A stretch of 60,000 bases of DNA from the NCBI GenBank assembly GCA_029204225.1, contig CM055102.1, positions 37,878,585 to 37,938,584 of the forward strand. Reading direction: 5' to 3'. The position numbers were made by a program, and so were the translations under genes. Shown here in pieces: positions 11,129-21,439 of this stretch (position 1 is its first letter; every line of letters starts with the position of its first letter). The stretch is from Diphasiastrum complanatum. Taxonomy: Eukaryota > Streptophyta > Lycopodiopsida > Lycopodiales > Lycopodiaceae. A model generated the notes under the pieces. That model saw nothing but the letters and a program-made list of their open reading frames with translations, made no database searches and was not told where the DNA came from.

Positions 11129-11377
11129 CCAAGATCCTTCTCACATTCAATCTCCATATACAAGAAAAAGAAGAAGAACAGGAAGAGGGAGAGGGTTAGG
11201 CGCCCTCAAGGAGAGAGAATGTAGTAGCAATGCTTGAAAGGGAATGAATCACAAATGAACACTGGGTACATATAAATAGGCCTTCCAAGGGCCTAGACTC
11301 TTCCAAACCCTAAGTTCTAGAAGCTTCCAAGACCCACTACTAATTATAGGGCACCCCCAAAGTCAAGATAGGGTCCC
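11129..11377 (-). repeat. Truncated 5' LTR of copia-like element copy 1
   Basis: Matches 8584-8832 of the left LTR, including the TATA-like box and the GGCGCC motif. It lacks the outer 195 or so bases beyond the GATAGGGTCCC point and about 20 bases at its inner end. The two breaks show post-insertion deletion. Confidence 0.8.
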
Positions 11378-11639
11378 TGCTTGGAATGCTAGGAGATATA
11401 TTTCAGAAGTTATGCATAAACTGCTTTGCCAAGATTGTGGACACCAAAGTTTCAGTATCTCACATAGAGATACAATCAAGTGTGTCAACCATGCTAGGGA
11501 TTTGTCACTTATTTGTGAGTTTGGATATATTGCAATCTCACACAGATGCATATCTGTCACTTATTGGTTAGTGGCTATAACTTCTATTGGTGGCTGTTTA
11601 CCGGAAGAGACAAATACTTACAACACCTAGTTCATGGAG

Positions 11640-12810
11640 TGCCGCTTTAATGGTATGTGCAACATTATTGTTACAGGTGCGGCAGAGTGCCGAGACTCCA
11701 CATCACAGCCATCGCTGCCACAACGAGAGACTCATACAGTGCCAGTAGGTGGGGCGGGGCAAGGCTGCCACATAAACATCCCTGCCTCTCAGATGTCCTC
11801 AACCCTGTCCCCTATCAACTCCAGCCCTAGGGATGCAGCTGCTGTTGCTGTTAGGAGGTGCTCCTCCCCTTTCATTTGGCTATGACCCCCCCATGGAGGG
11901 ATATGATGCGAAATCTCGTATCGGTGTTGAGTGGGAGGGCTCGAGCATGGAGCAGTTGAGGACGAGAGAGCTACATGCTGAGCGGCAGTTCGTGGATAAT
12001 GACCTACAGCCCATCAGGAATTCATAGGCGAGGTATACCTTAGTTCTTCAAAACCTTTGCACTTACTACTTTCAAGTTTCAACTTTGAACTTTCACATTG
12101 AAAGTTCATTCTTCATTGAATGTTCATGATTAGTTAATAGTAATGAGTATTTGCAAATTTGATATTCATAATAGGAATCAGGGTTCTTGAGAGTTGAAAT
12201 GTTCAAACTTCACTCCTGATTGTTTGCAGGCTGGAAGAAGTAAGGGGCCTGTTTCTAGATAGATGGCAGTGGTTCCAGCATGCCGTGGCTTGCTTGCTTC
12301 ATCCACTATGGAGGAAGATCGATTCCATGATCGAGAGATCAGGCAGGGATGGCATTCCTACGTCTCCTCTGTCTATGCTGATCCTAGGGATTAGGATGCA
12401 CTCATGGATGACTTGAATTTATTTAGGTATGTGATTAGTAATTACAAGCTACTAGCTAGTAGCAAGTACTTGGTAGTTATAACTTATTACTTGCCACTTG
12501 GTGCCATTATGAATCATGATTCAAATTTCATCTATCTAGTATGTACTGAAGTCTGAGTTAGTAGTAAGTATGTAGTATTTACTAATTTGAATGGTGATGA
12601 ATGTTGAATGTTCAGGACCAAAGTCTCAGACATCTCTAAGCGTCGCTCTGACTCAGATGAGGAATCCGCCACTGAGAGTGAGGATGAGGATAAGGATGAG
12701 GAGGATGAGGGTGAGCCTGATGATGGGGAGGATGATCTTGAGCTTGAGGCCATGCCGGTGCCTCCAAGACGACAACTTCCGAGGCGGGCAGCTAGAGCCT
12801 AGGGGCACTC
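11640..12810 (+). pseudogene. hAT-type transposase remnant with intron-like gaps
   Basis: Two coding blocks in order. At 12270-12428: CRGLLASSTMEEDRF and REIRQGWHSYVSSVYAD, resembling the hAT segment that precedes the dimerisation domain, broken by a stop. At 12616-12801: ISKRRSDSDEESATESEDED and a further acidic run, closing with a basic RRQLPRRAARA tail and stop. The acidic-then-basic ending parallels the hAT C-terminus at 57681-57959. The stretches between blocks have splice-like borders (e.g. TTGCAG at about 12225-12230). The part 11640-12010 is uncertain. Old and inactive. Confidence 0.45.
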
Positions 12811-12838
12811 AGTACTCAACATAGATGATAGTGGCATA

Positions 12839-13281
12839 AGTTACGAATAGAGCCACAGCTGATTTAGAGCTAAGCTATGAAAACATCACATAAGCAAGAC
12901 TTAAGCTATGAAAGCAGCACATAAGCAAGACTTAACCCTAGAAAGCAGGAAAGAGAGAGATTAAGGAGGCTAAAGAGAGAGATCAATATCATCAGCTGAA
13001 TAAGAAATGACACAGTTTCCCTACTTATAGCCAAGAGGAAGCTCTAAAAGGAAGCTTTCGGTGGCTAGGGCCCAACTGGGAGGGAAAATAGTGCGCCCTC
13101 CAAGAAGGCCCCCACTCTCCAGTAATATGTCCAAATGGCCTAATAATGAGTAATAAGGTCAAAGGCCAACCATATAGTCTAAGTGTCACTAATGAATAAA
13201 AAAGGGCCCAAGGCCTGCTTATGCATAAAGTAAAGTAAATGTAAATGGACGCGGCGAATGTAATGAGCCGAGTCCATAACT
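12839..13281 (-). repeat. 3' LTR of chromovirus (minus)
   Basis: In element orientation it starts AGTTATGGACTCGGCTC and ends TTCGTAACT. It is closely similar to 4037-4458 and related to the LTRs of 25067-31607, including the GGAGGGCGCAC motif (plus 13091-13104) and the duplicated short block near its end. Confidence 0.85.
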
Positions 13282-14235
13282 CTCTTTGGCACAAAAATAG
13301 ACCCAACTGCCGAAAAGAAACTGGATCAAATAGCAGCAAGCCCTGGTGCATCAACAGCTAGAACAACATCTGATGAAGAGGAATCAACAAGTGCAGCACG
13401 AGCACGAGCCTGATCCGCAAGTGATGGTAGCCATATGCTGCTGGTGTGATGCCTCATTCCTCTTTGAGATTGATCCATAGCTTGGGGGCTAGATCTATTC
13501 GATCTAGGATTGGTTGGGTTGGTTTGTCCACCATCCGTTTCCTTTGTGTTGCTTGTTATTGGCATGCTTAGAATAGGATCCTTGGTTTTAGGACTTTATA
13601 TTGGTAATAGAGCCAATTCTAAGCACGTTTTGCCATTGATTTGTGCTCAAGATGAAACCTCGAATTTTGTGGGGATTTTTCCGTTGTGTGATATGGAATC
13701 TTGACATTTTTTTGAGGAATCGGTGGAGTAGCAACAAGTGGTGAAGTTTCAAATTTCTCTTCCTGTGAATCACGTTTTTGAGGTGCAATTGGTTGTGTGG
13801 TATGTGCACTACCAAGAATACGATCGATTCGGTTTTTAAGCACTTCAAATTGGTATTTAGGAAGTAAGTTTCGAGTTTCTTTAATCACTTATGTTGTCAG
13901 TTACTTCATTAGCAGCACTTTTCCGTTAGCAATGGTTTCAACTAGAGGTTATGCTGGTTTTTACGGCTTCTTTGTGATCACATATTTGGTACTTTATGTG
14001 ATTGTTGTTGGGCTGTCTTTTGCTTTGTTGATTGAGCCGAATTTGTCTTAAAATCCAATAAAAACAGGATAGGACGTTCAATAACAATAGGCTCCCATGT
14101 GGCCTCCTCAATAGGTCGACCATCCCACTGGACCAAAAACTGAATCTACCGGCGGCGTCGACTATGGTATAGATGAACCTGTAATATAGCAGCAGGTAAA
14201 AATGGAAATAACTCTGGAGCAGTAGGAAGCTCCTG
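13282..14235 (-). pseudogene. Chromovirus pol C-terminal remnant, split by an insertion
   Basis: The minus strand codes for the chromodomain-like tail in two pieces. About 14086-14235 matches the SRRRRQIQ...WDGRPIEEATWEPI section. About 13325-13427 matches SLADQARARAALVDSSSSD and the last residues. The intervening 13428-14085 replaces roughly 17 bases of the reference. Confidence 0.7.
13428..14085. other. Unclassified insertion in chromodomain region
   Basis: About 655 bp not shared with the other minus-strand chromovirus. The minus strand has an open stretch of 89 codons (13619-13888; KETRNLLPKYQFEVLKNRID, then a Pro-rich tail) that I do not recognise. Plus-strand ttggtaatagagcc at 13601-13614 resembles a decayed initiator-Met primer site, so this may be an LTR-element fragment. 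No target duplication is evident. Confidence 0.4.
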
Positions 14236-15046
14236 ATCGCCCCCGTCTGATCTGATCAAATCAGTCTACCCTCAGCCCTACCCCACTCTATCTGCCCCTG
14301 CTTCCGCCTGCCTGCCTGCGCCCTCTCTCTACCTCCGCTTGTGTACCCGCGTCGGCCTGTCTCCTGGCACTCGTCGCCTGCCTCCTCTGATCATCTCTCT
14401 GATCCTCTCCCTCTGATCATCTATCCTCCTGCCCCTCTGCTCCTGTGATCGTCCTCCTGCCCATTGTTGCCCGCCGACCTCCTGCTCCCCGCCTCCTGCA
14501 GCCCCTTGTGTTCCGTCCGCTCTCACCTTCCCCTTGCCCCCCCGTTCTAACCCTCGCGCCCTCCCTCGTTCTGTCGCCCGTCCACCTGAGTTGCACGACC
14601 GCCCACCATTACCCAACCGCCGTCGCCCATCCACCTGCTTAGCCCGTCCGCCCATCGGCCGCCTGCGTAGCTCGCCTGCCGCCGCTTACATGACCACTGC
14701 CTGTCTGCCGCCGGTACTCCCTGCGCCCGCCCGCCTGCCCGCCCGCATTCCCTGCGCGTGCTTGAACGCCCGCCCGCGTTCCCTGCCGTCATCCTGTTGC
14801 CCGCCCTACCCGCGCTTTGTGCCAGCGCCGGCCGTCGGCCGTCTTCTGGACCGCCCGCCATCGCACGCACTCTGGAGTCTGGACCGCCGTCGTCTGGCAG
14901 CCGCCCAACCACAAAAAAAAAAAAAAGAATTTTTTTTTACGTTCCATTTTAGCCCGTTTTTACGTGAGTTTTCTTTTTCCATAGCTAGTTATTGCTCAGT
15001 TCATCCATTTGTTTAGCACGTCTTTTCTCGCTTCCTGTCTTTCAAC
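14236..15046 (+). other. GC-rich leader of the novel-ORF element
   Basis: Strongly C-rich on the + strand (runs such as cccgcccgcctgcccgcc), unlike the AT-rich surroundings. It ends ctcgcttcctgtctttcaac before the ATG, similar to the leader end at 26410-26439 (ctcgcttactttttcttcc). Apparent open frames on both strands are compositional. The sharp GC change at 14236 marks the junction. Confidence 0.6.
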
Positions 15047-16618
15047 ATGGTTGACTCACCCACCAAAAGTGAGACCCCTCACGAGCCCTTAGCCAAACAA
15101 TTTGCTCATATGCGTGACTCCCTTTCTAACCTTACTAGTCGCTTCGACCACATGATGACTGTCTTTGCCACTATGCAGTCACAGATTGCTTTTCTCCAGC
15201 CACATGGGCTTGGAAAAGCTCCTGTTCCACCTTCATTTGGGCCTCCATTTGGATTTCCATCCTCTTCTCCTTCGCTTGGCAGTGGGGTTCATTATGCACC
15301 AAACCCACCCCCTGGCTTCCCACGTCAGTCAGCTCCTGCGCCACATTTTCCACGTCATCCAGCTCTTGAGTCACAATCATTTGAGTCACCTGTGTCATTT
15401 GAGACAGTCATAGAGCTATTTGAGATAGTCATTGAGTTACCTGAGTTAGTTCATGTCTCGCATAGTGAGTTTGAGTCACATCTACAGGTTGATGTTGCAC
15501 AGGTTGATCTTACAGATACTACAAAGGTTGATGCTGATATTACAGATACTACATGCCTTAGTGCAATTCCTGAGTGCTTTGTTACTGTAGCCTGCTTTGA
15601 TACTGTTGCATCCTTTGCTACTGCTGATGCTATTACATGCTTTGATACTGATGTTGATACTGATGATGAGTACCTTGGTGCTGCTCCTGATTGCCATGCT
15701 ACAAATATTGTAGCCTATGTTCCTTATCGCACTGCTTTTGAGTACCATGCTACAGATGTTGTAGCCTATGCTGCTTATTACGATGAGTCTATGGTTGTTC
15801 TTTTAGATGACTTGCCTACTCATTCAGTAGTAGCACTACACATGTCACATGCTTCTACATTTCATGATGGTTCCTACGTTGGGTGTCCTATCCCTCCGTT
15901 GATAGTTCCTATTCATATTGTATATGCGGATCTTCTAGATGCATATTTAGGCCAGAGCTTATTAGTTGGTGTTTCTGCTATTATGCCTAAGTATGATGTT
16001 ATTACATTTGTGGATCATGCTCATCTAGATGCTGTTTTATATTCATGGCTACTACGCCTCCTTTGGCATGATGACATTGTATATTCATGGTCCATGAGGA
16101 TACCTTACAGTATTGTTGCTTTACACTCATGGGCACTATGGATCCCCTGGCATGACGACATTCTACATTCTTGGGCATTGCACATACCTTGGGTTGATGT
16201 ACAATTGTCTGTTCCAGCTATTCTTTGTCAGGGTGATCTACCACAATTTCCTTGGCATTCATGGTTGCTGCATGATCTCTTTATTCTTAAGGTTCCTTGG
16301 CATTCCTGGTTGCTGCACATAGCTTGGTCTTTGATGTTGTTCCAGAGTGGTTGCCGAGCTGTGCTTTTCCGATGGTATTCTTGGGCTATTCGACTAGCTT
16401 TGGATATCTCAGTTGTTGGGGTCCTGCATATCGAGATTTTCCTGTGGTCTTCTTGGGCTATTCGACTAGCTTTGGATATCTCAGTTGTTGGGGTCCTGCA
16501 TATCGAGATTTTCCTATGGTCTTCTTGGGCTATTCGGCTAGCCCTGGATATTTCACTTGTTGGGGCCCTTCACTACGACATATTTCTTTGGCATTCCTGG
16601 GCTATCAGAGTACCTTGA
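15047..16618 (+). CDS. Novel gag-leader / Asp-aromatic / Trp-repeat protein (523 aa)
   Basis: Residues 1-110 match the N-terminus of the Ty3 gag at 26440: coiled-coil-like FAHMRDSLSNLTSRFDHMM, SQIAFLQPHGLGKAPV, and a Pro-rich linker. The capsid core is absent. Residues about 115-325 are rich in Asp, Thr, Ala, Tyr and Cys and share VSHSE-ESH-QV, CHAT-VAY, TFHDG and LLDAYLGQSL with the insert at 880-1380. Residues 325-523 are Trp-rich with repeated SWAL/SWLL-x-IPW units, ending in three 24-residue repeats (WSSWAIRLALDIS type). The frame is uninterrupted and its stop is shared with the decayed copy at 2753. I recognise no enzyme motif. It may be a modified Gag or an unrelated captured sequence. 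Confidence 0.6.
   Translation: MVDSPTKSETPHEPLAKQFAHMRDSLSNLTSRFDHMMTVFATMQSQIAFLQPHGLGKAPVPPSFGPPFGFPSSSPSLGSGVHYAPNPPPGFPRQSAPAPHFPRHPALESQSFESPVSFETVIELFEIVIELPELVHVSHSEFESHLQVDVAQVDLTDTTKVDADITDTTCLSAIPECFVTVACFDTVASFATADAITCFDTDVDTDDEYLGAAPDCHATNIVAYVPYRTAFEYHATDVVAYAAYYDESMVVLLDDLPTHSVVALHMSHASTFHDGSYVGCPIPPLIVPIHIVYADLLDAYLGQSLLVGVSAIMPKYDVITFVDHAHLDAVLYSWLLRLLWHDDIVYSWSMRIPYSIVALHSWALWIPWHDDILHSWALHIPWVDVQLSVPAILCQGDLPQFPWHSWLLHDLFILKVPWHSWLLHIAWSLMLFQSGCRAVLFRWYSWAIRLALDISVVGVLHIEIFLWSSWAIRLALDISVVGVLHIEIFLWSSWAIRLALDISLVGALHYDIFLWHSWAIRVP
16373..16615 (+). repeat. 72-bp in-frame tandem repeat in the novel ORF
   Basis: Three units (16373-16444, 16445-16516, 16517-16588) plus a partial fourth (16589-16615) encode 24-residue repeats beginning W[YSH]SWAIR and containing LALDIS-VG-LH--IFL. 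The first two are nearly identical and the third is diverged, indicating stepwise duplication. The unit length is a multiple of three. Confidence 0.9.
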
Positions 16619-16908
16619 GCGAGTTTTCTTCTCGCTTGGTTTTCTTTATGCATCTACATTAGTTGCTTTTAGTTGATGTACAGTGCTTTGTAGTTGCTTA
16701 TAGTTACTGTACAGTGTTTTGTGGAGTTTGTGTGATACTTTTGGAGTACTTGTTGTGACGACTTATGTCCTCTCCTTCAGTATTTCCATTGGTTCATGCC
16801 TTATTTCTCCCGTATTATGAGTCTTTAGATTTATTGATTTTCGTCCTGATGATTGGTTATTACCATAACTATTGCTTGGGGCCAACATTGTGGACAATGT
16901 TGTTTTAA

Positions 16909-16918
16909 AGTAGGGGAG
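16909..16918 (+). promoter_or_regulatory. Polypurine tract of the novel-ORF element
   Basis: AGTAGGGGAG lies immediately before the LTR. It corresponds to TCGGGGAG before the LTR at 31157 and is the expected primer for plus-strand DNA synthesis. Confidence 0.65.
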
Positions 16919-17252
16919 AGTTATGTACTCAGTACATAGCCCCTAACTAGTATACCCTTAGGTACTGGGCCATTACCATTAAGGGCATGTCCTTATGGGA
17001 CCCAGATAGATAAGGTTCAATATCCTAATCCTCTAGAAGCTTCTTTTGGGCTTCTTTGTGGGTACAAGTAGGCCCTCATTGTATTCAGTTGACAGCTGAT
17101 GATATTGATCTCTCTCTTTAGTCTCCTTAATCTCTCTCTTTCCTGCTTTCTAGGGTTAAGTCTTGCTTATGTGCTGCTTTCATAGCTTAAGTCTTGCTTA
17201 TGTGTTGCTTTCATAGCTTAGCTTTAGATCAGCTGTGGCTTTATTCGTAACT
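16919..17252 (+). repeat. 3' LTR of the novel-ORF element (334 bp)
   Basis: Starts AGTTATGTACTCAGTACAT and ends TTCGTAACT, the AGTTA...TAACT termini of this family. Just inside the start is a hairpin TATGTAC-tca-GTACATA (16921-16937). A block of about 31 bp (taagtcttgcttatgtg type) is duplicated at 17157-17221. It is shorter than the LTRs at 25067 and 31157. Confidence 0.8.
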
Positions 17253-17257
17253 CCCTT

Positions 17258-18300
17258 GGGGGCCCCCAGTTATTTTAGTTGATAAAAAAGACGGAGGTAT
17301 TCATTTGTGTGTAGACTTGAAAAAATTAAATAAATTAACTATAAAAAACCGTTATCCCTTACCTCGAATGGATGAACTGGTTGATCGGTTAAATGGTGCA
17401 AAGTACTTCACCAAAATCGCTTTGAGATCAAGGTATCATCAGATTCAAATCCAGAGTGAGGATGTAAAAAAAACCGGGTTTAGGACTAGGTACGGCCATT
17501 ATGAATTTCTGGTTTTACCATTTGGCTTGACAAATGCTCCTGCACTTTCCAGCAGATGATGAACGATCTTCTTTGTCCATATCTGGGAAAGTTCGTTATA
17601 GTTTACTTAGATGATATTGTCATCTATAGTAAAACCTTAGAGGAGCATGAAGAGCATCTCAGGACTGTCTTAAAGTTACGTAGAAAGGAGAAACTCTTTG
17701 CCAAGGAATCCAAATGTGTCTTTTTCCAGAAGAGATTGGTTTATCTCGGTCACGTTATTTTGGACCATGGGTTTGTGTCCATCCGTGAGGTCAAATCCTT
17801 TTTGGGCTTTATGAGATTTTTTAATAGATATATCATGGGTTATGCGGTGATTGCACTACCTTTAACAAATGTCCTCAAGAGGGGCCATAAGAACTAGTCG
17901 ACACAGTAAATATAGTCCTCCGGTTACTTGGACTGAAGAGATGAATCAGAGTTTTGAGAATCTCAAATACTGTGTGTCTATAGCGCCTATCCTACACATA
18001 GTTGATCCTAACAAGCTGTATGTGCTTGAAACGGATGCTAGCGACTATGCCATAGGAGCAGTCCTATATCAGGATGGTAGACCAGTTGCTTTTGAAAGCA
18101 AAAAGTTGGATCCTACTCAAAGGTGGTATTCCACCTATGATAAGGAATTTTTGTAGTTATTCATGCTTTAAAAATTTGGAGACATTACTTATATGGATCC
18201 AAATTTACCATAATAACTGACCATCAAGCATTAAGGTATATAATGATGCCGTTGACCTCAGGGGTCGTAAAGCCAGATGGTGCCGGTCTCACACACATCC
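17258..18300 (+). pseudogene. Ty3/gypsy pol fragment: RT and RNase H
   Basis: Starts at [12 protein letters not shown] and continues through [28 protein letters not shown], the YLDD active site (VIVYLDDIVIYS, about 17600), and RNase H (LETDASDYAIGAVLYQDG, about 18030; KIWRHYLYGSKFT, about 18180). Frameshifts occur near 17556 and 17880 and a stop at 18156. It is interrupted upstream by the element ending at 17252, and its 5' part is missing. It belongs to the same family as the minus-strand copy at 36480-38590. Confidence 0.85.
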
Positions 18301-18871
18301 TCTAGATCCTCAAAGGATATCAAACTAGGATGGACAACTATCAGCTTGCATGGAAGCACTTTTGTTAGATAACTTTGAGCTTGTTTTCATAGAGTAGTAT
18401 TGCTAGTCGATGTCATCAAGACCAGAATTATCAATTTGTATCGCTTCTTAGTATGAAACTCGTTTCGCATTCTTATCTTTGAAGGTTAAACCATTTAGGT
18501 TAGCTTTAATGATTGTGCACACAACATGATGATTCATGAACCTGGCTCTAGCTGTTTATTGAGCTTATACTTATTAAAGTGCCCAAGGTAAAAGGAAGAT
18601 GATGAAATATAGAGGATGAGTGAGAAATATAGAGGATGAGTGAGGCGTATTTTGAGGTCATATAAGTCAAAGCTCACACCTCAAAATCCATATACAATCA
18701 GGGCATTGGGGATATAAGGAGGGTTTTTGATTTGTCAGTTGGTATTTTTGGTTGTTTTAATCAGGCTTCTCTAGACGAGGTTGGTTTGAAGTACTCTTCT
18801 TAGATATAATTTTGTTTGGAGGTTTGTGTCTTGATTTGAATTTTTTATTTATGTGCTGTTGGTATTTGCAG
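18300..18871. other. AAR2 intron end, unclassified
   Basis: Old sequence with a tandem duplication of an 18-bp unit (gaaatatagaggatgagt, 18605-18641). It ends in TTGGTATTTGCAG, a good acceptor for the exon at 18872. Confidence 0.45.
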
Positions 18872-18929
18872 ACATGGTAGTGATTTTGCTCCAATTACAG
18901 GATTCTTCATCTATGCTACTCCTTCAAAG
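18872..18929 (+). CDS. AAR2: AAR2 splicing factor, internal exon
   Basis: 58 nt. Its first base completes the Arg codon begun at 7755-7756, and the rest encodes HGSDFAPITGFFIYATPSK, ending at a codon boundary. In AAR2 proteins the IPPG-HF block is followed by a short charged turn and a P-x-GFF strand, so order and spacing fit. The acceptor is TTTGCAG and the donor AAG|GTTTGTAA. The phase matches both neighbouring exons. Confidence 0.85.
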
Positions 18930-21434
18930 GTTTGTAATATTTGTTAATATTTGGTAGGGCATCTGCTTTCTGATTGAGAAAGGCCTAAAATCCATTTCAG
19001 CTGTAGCTTGTAGTTTTTGTTTAAGATCTTATTCATATGTGTGCAACTGCTCGTCATTTGAATCATTAGACTCTAGAGAAATTTTATTGACATTTGTGCT
19101 TGATTTCATAAACTATGACCAACTTTGGTAGAAGAAAGCGTGCGATTTGAATTCGGATCGTGCTCTTGTTCGTTGTTATCTATTGTTGATTACTTCATGG
19201 AAAAACATGAAGTATGTGATTTGTACTGTTATCTTGACCGGGATTATGTATGCTGAAAAAGGACAAAAAATCAAGAGAATGAAAGCTGTTTATGTTGGGA
19301 CTTTGTGCTATTCACAATCACATAACCTTTGATAGGAAAAGAAAATTCTGTGGTAGATCAGTGACAGACCAGGAGATCATAGATAGAAATATGCATTAGA
19401 GATGATGCACATGACAAGGTCAAGAGATTTCTCCTTGGAGAGCAATATTTACTGACAATGAAGGCCCTCTGATACGTTGTCCACCTGTACATGCAAGAGA
19501 GGTAACTTGTAAGTGACTTGAGCATGCTTGGGTTCCAACCGATGCCCTACTGCCTTGAATTATTATTTTTCCTATCAATTTCCAATTTACAATGCCATTT
19601 ATGTAATAAATTAACACTTACAAATTGACATATTTCTATATCCACTGCTCTCTTAAGTGCTAATTTGTTCTCTTTTACATCAAGAGATTGTGCTATTGAG
19701 AGAGAGATTGCCAGTGTGTCATAATGTTGGAATGTGAGAGGGATCTGACATCGTAAAGTTTGAATCTTCACTGAGAGAGATTGTCTTGTCTTTTTGAGAG
19801 GGTATCGTAATGCCAAATTCTCCTTGAGAAATTGAGAGAATGTTGTGCCATTGAGAGGGTGTCGTAATCTTCAATTCTTGCCTATGAGAGAGTGCGGTGA
19901 TATTGAGATAGTAGTGTAATTTTCTCGGCAATCTCATGTGCATTGAGCCACCCACAGGCCATCGTCAGCATTTTGGAGCATTTCTCATACTTTCCCAGCC
20001 TACCACACTCCCTTAGAAGCATAAAATCACCTCTCTATGCCTCCCTTGGTGCATCAGAAGGGCCACATGCCATTTCTTAGGCAAAGCTGACACCCACGTG
20101 ACTTTTCCCAGCCATACAATCACCCCATTCCCCCGGCTGGCCAGCAACTGCCTATTGGCTGAACATACCTTTGATCCTGCCCAAAAATGACCTCAATCTG
20201 CAGCAGAACAAGATCCTGTTATTGCCTGTCCCTGCGGTGAAATAGCTTGGCCATCTTGCATGTTTATCTGAGGCACTGTCCAGCAATGACTGCCCTGCCC
20301 ACCAGCAGCGACCTCCAGCAAGCACCAAATCTTCCCTATTCTGCTGCTCTTAGCCTATACACATGTGCTTTCATGCCTCTTGGAGATACCTGTAGGTGCT
20401 ATTGCCCAATTTTGATGATTCTATGTGAAAGTAATTTAGTGAAAGGTCCATGTGTTATCTTGAGTCTGATCCAGGTGTTATCATTGTAATTGCATGAATC
20501 ATAAAGGATTATATGGTTGGATGATCTCGTTGCTCTTGAATTTCCAAAGAGAAGTTAATTTGTCAATTACTACATGAATTTTGCTAAAGATTTTATGATT
20601 AGCTGATGAGGCCAAAATTCCTTTTGAAGTATTTCACGAGAAAGACTAGTTATTGAAATGCAGTCAAAGTAGGTAGAAGAGTATTTTCTTGAAATGGCTT
20701 ATTAGACCCACATCAAAATTTGCACTATTCCTTCACACGTTCTTCTTCATATAACATATCCCTTAGTTTACAAGGAATATTAGAAAACATTGTTGGTGAC
20801 AAAGTTGCTGTGTCTTCTGACTACCATGATAAAAACGAGTAGATGGACATGGTTTTGACTACTAATATCAGCTATCGATTTTTTATGATCTGAGGGTGAA
20901 TGCCTACCCTGTTGGCCGCCCATTTGATGTTTCAAAATTGCTGCCCCACAGACCAGAAAGGTGTGCCCTCCTGCTGCCTGTCTGGACTGTCTTCCATAAG
21001 CTGAAAATCCCCCCATTTTGAGTACTATCTGACTCCTGAGGCTCCCCCTATAGCCTACGTATCCACCTATCTGTCACACAAAGACATGGCTTATATGTAC
21101 GCCCCACCGTCAATTTACAGAGATTGATGAAATGAGTCATTGAGCAAAGCTCGTTGATGAGACAAGATTTAGGAGACTTGTTGGATGCACGTGCATGCCA
21201 CATCCTTCACATGCATGTATCAAATTTCACTTCTTTGTTCTTCTATTTGCCAAACAATCTTGCCTACACCATAAAATGTGATTGCATGCACTCTTGGATA
21301 GAAAACAATGAAAGAAACTGCTTCCTAGGAAAGTGCATTCTTTCTCCTTTAAGGAAGCATGGATTTGGGACAACAAACACGCAATACATTTGGTGCCCCA
21401 CCTTGGCTAATCAATTGCACGTACATCACAGTGC

Positions 21435-21439
21435 TTTGA
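21435..21439 (+). other. Target-site duplication, left (tttga)
   Basis: TTTGA before the outer chromovirus; the same five bases follow its 3' LTR at 32268-32272. This defines the exact element ends. Confidence 0.9.

Larger units (their letters stand above)
8564..11377 (-). mobile_element. Non-autonomous Ty1/copia-like LTR element, copy 1
   Basis: Near-identical to the complete copy at 47017-50113. The left (3') LTR is whole (8564-9008) with the polypurine tract beside it (plus-strand ccctccttaaat from 9009). The right (5') LTR is cut at both sides (11129-11377), and the primer site plus LTR start present in the other copy are deleted. Inside are a leader of about 750 bp and one open frame of 387 codons; there is no protease, integrase or RT. 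It is therefore mobilised in trans if at all. Confidence 0.8.
12839..14235 (-). mobile_element. 3' end of a minus-strand chromovirus, interrupted
   Basis: Contains the whole 3' LTR (12839-13281), the polypurine side (ctctttggc from 13282), and the pol C-terminal coding end. The chromodomain region is split by about 655 bp of unrelated DNA at 13428-14085. Homology to the copy at 4459-4770 stops at about 14235, where a + strand element leader begins. The base 5-mer left of the LTR is gcata (12834-12838); no partner was found. Confidence 0.75.
14236..17252 (+). mobile_element. Non-autonomous Ty3-derived element with novel ORF
   Basis: A GC-rich leader (14236-15046), one 523-codon open frame (15047-16618), a 3' untranslated region with polypurine tract, and a 3' LTR (16919-17252). 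No 5' LTR or primer site is present; the left edge abuts a minus-strand chromovirus fragment head-to-head. The 3' LTR is followed by ccctt, then by a Ty3 RT gene, so the element landed in another Ty3 copy. It has no protease, RT or integrase. Confidence 0.75.
7757..18871 (+). other. AAR2 intron, about 11.1 kb, packed with transposons
   Basis: Bounded by GT at 7757 and AG at 18870-18871. It contains a copia-like element, a hAT remnant, a minus-strand chromovirus end, a Ty3-derived element with a novel open frame, and another Ty3 pol fragment. The stretches 7757-8563 and 18300-18871 show no recognisable gene. Intron status is inferred from the in-phase exons on both sides. Confidence 0.75.

Noticed and set aside
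13601-13614. Primer-binding site of a separate element
   Set aside because: ttggtaatagagcc has two changes from the standard site and no LTR end is recognisable beside it; mentioned only as a possibility.
14329-14952. Several overlapping open frames on both strands in the GC-rich leader
   Set aside because: All are Arg/Gly/Pro/Ala-rich and overlap on opposite strands, as expected from C-rich composition with few stops. The leader position argues against coding.
20247-20489. 80-codon open frame in the second AAR2 intron
   Set aside because: No domain, no splice-consistent context, not seen elsewhere in the window.
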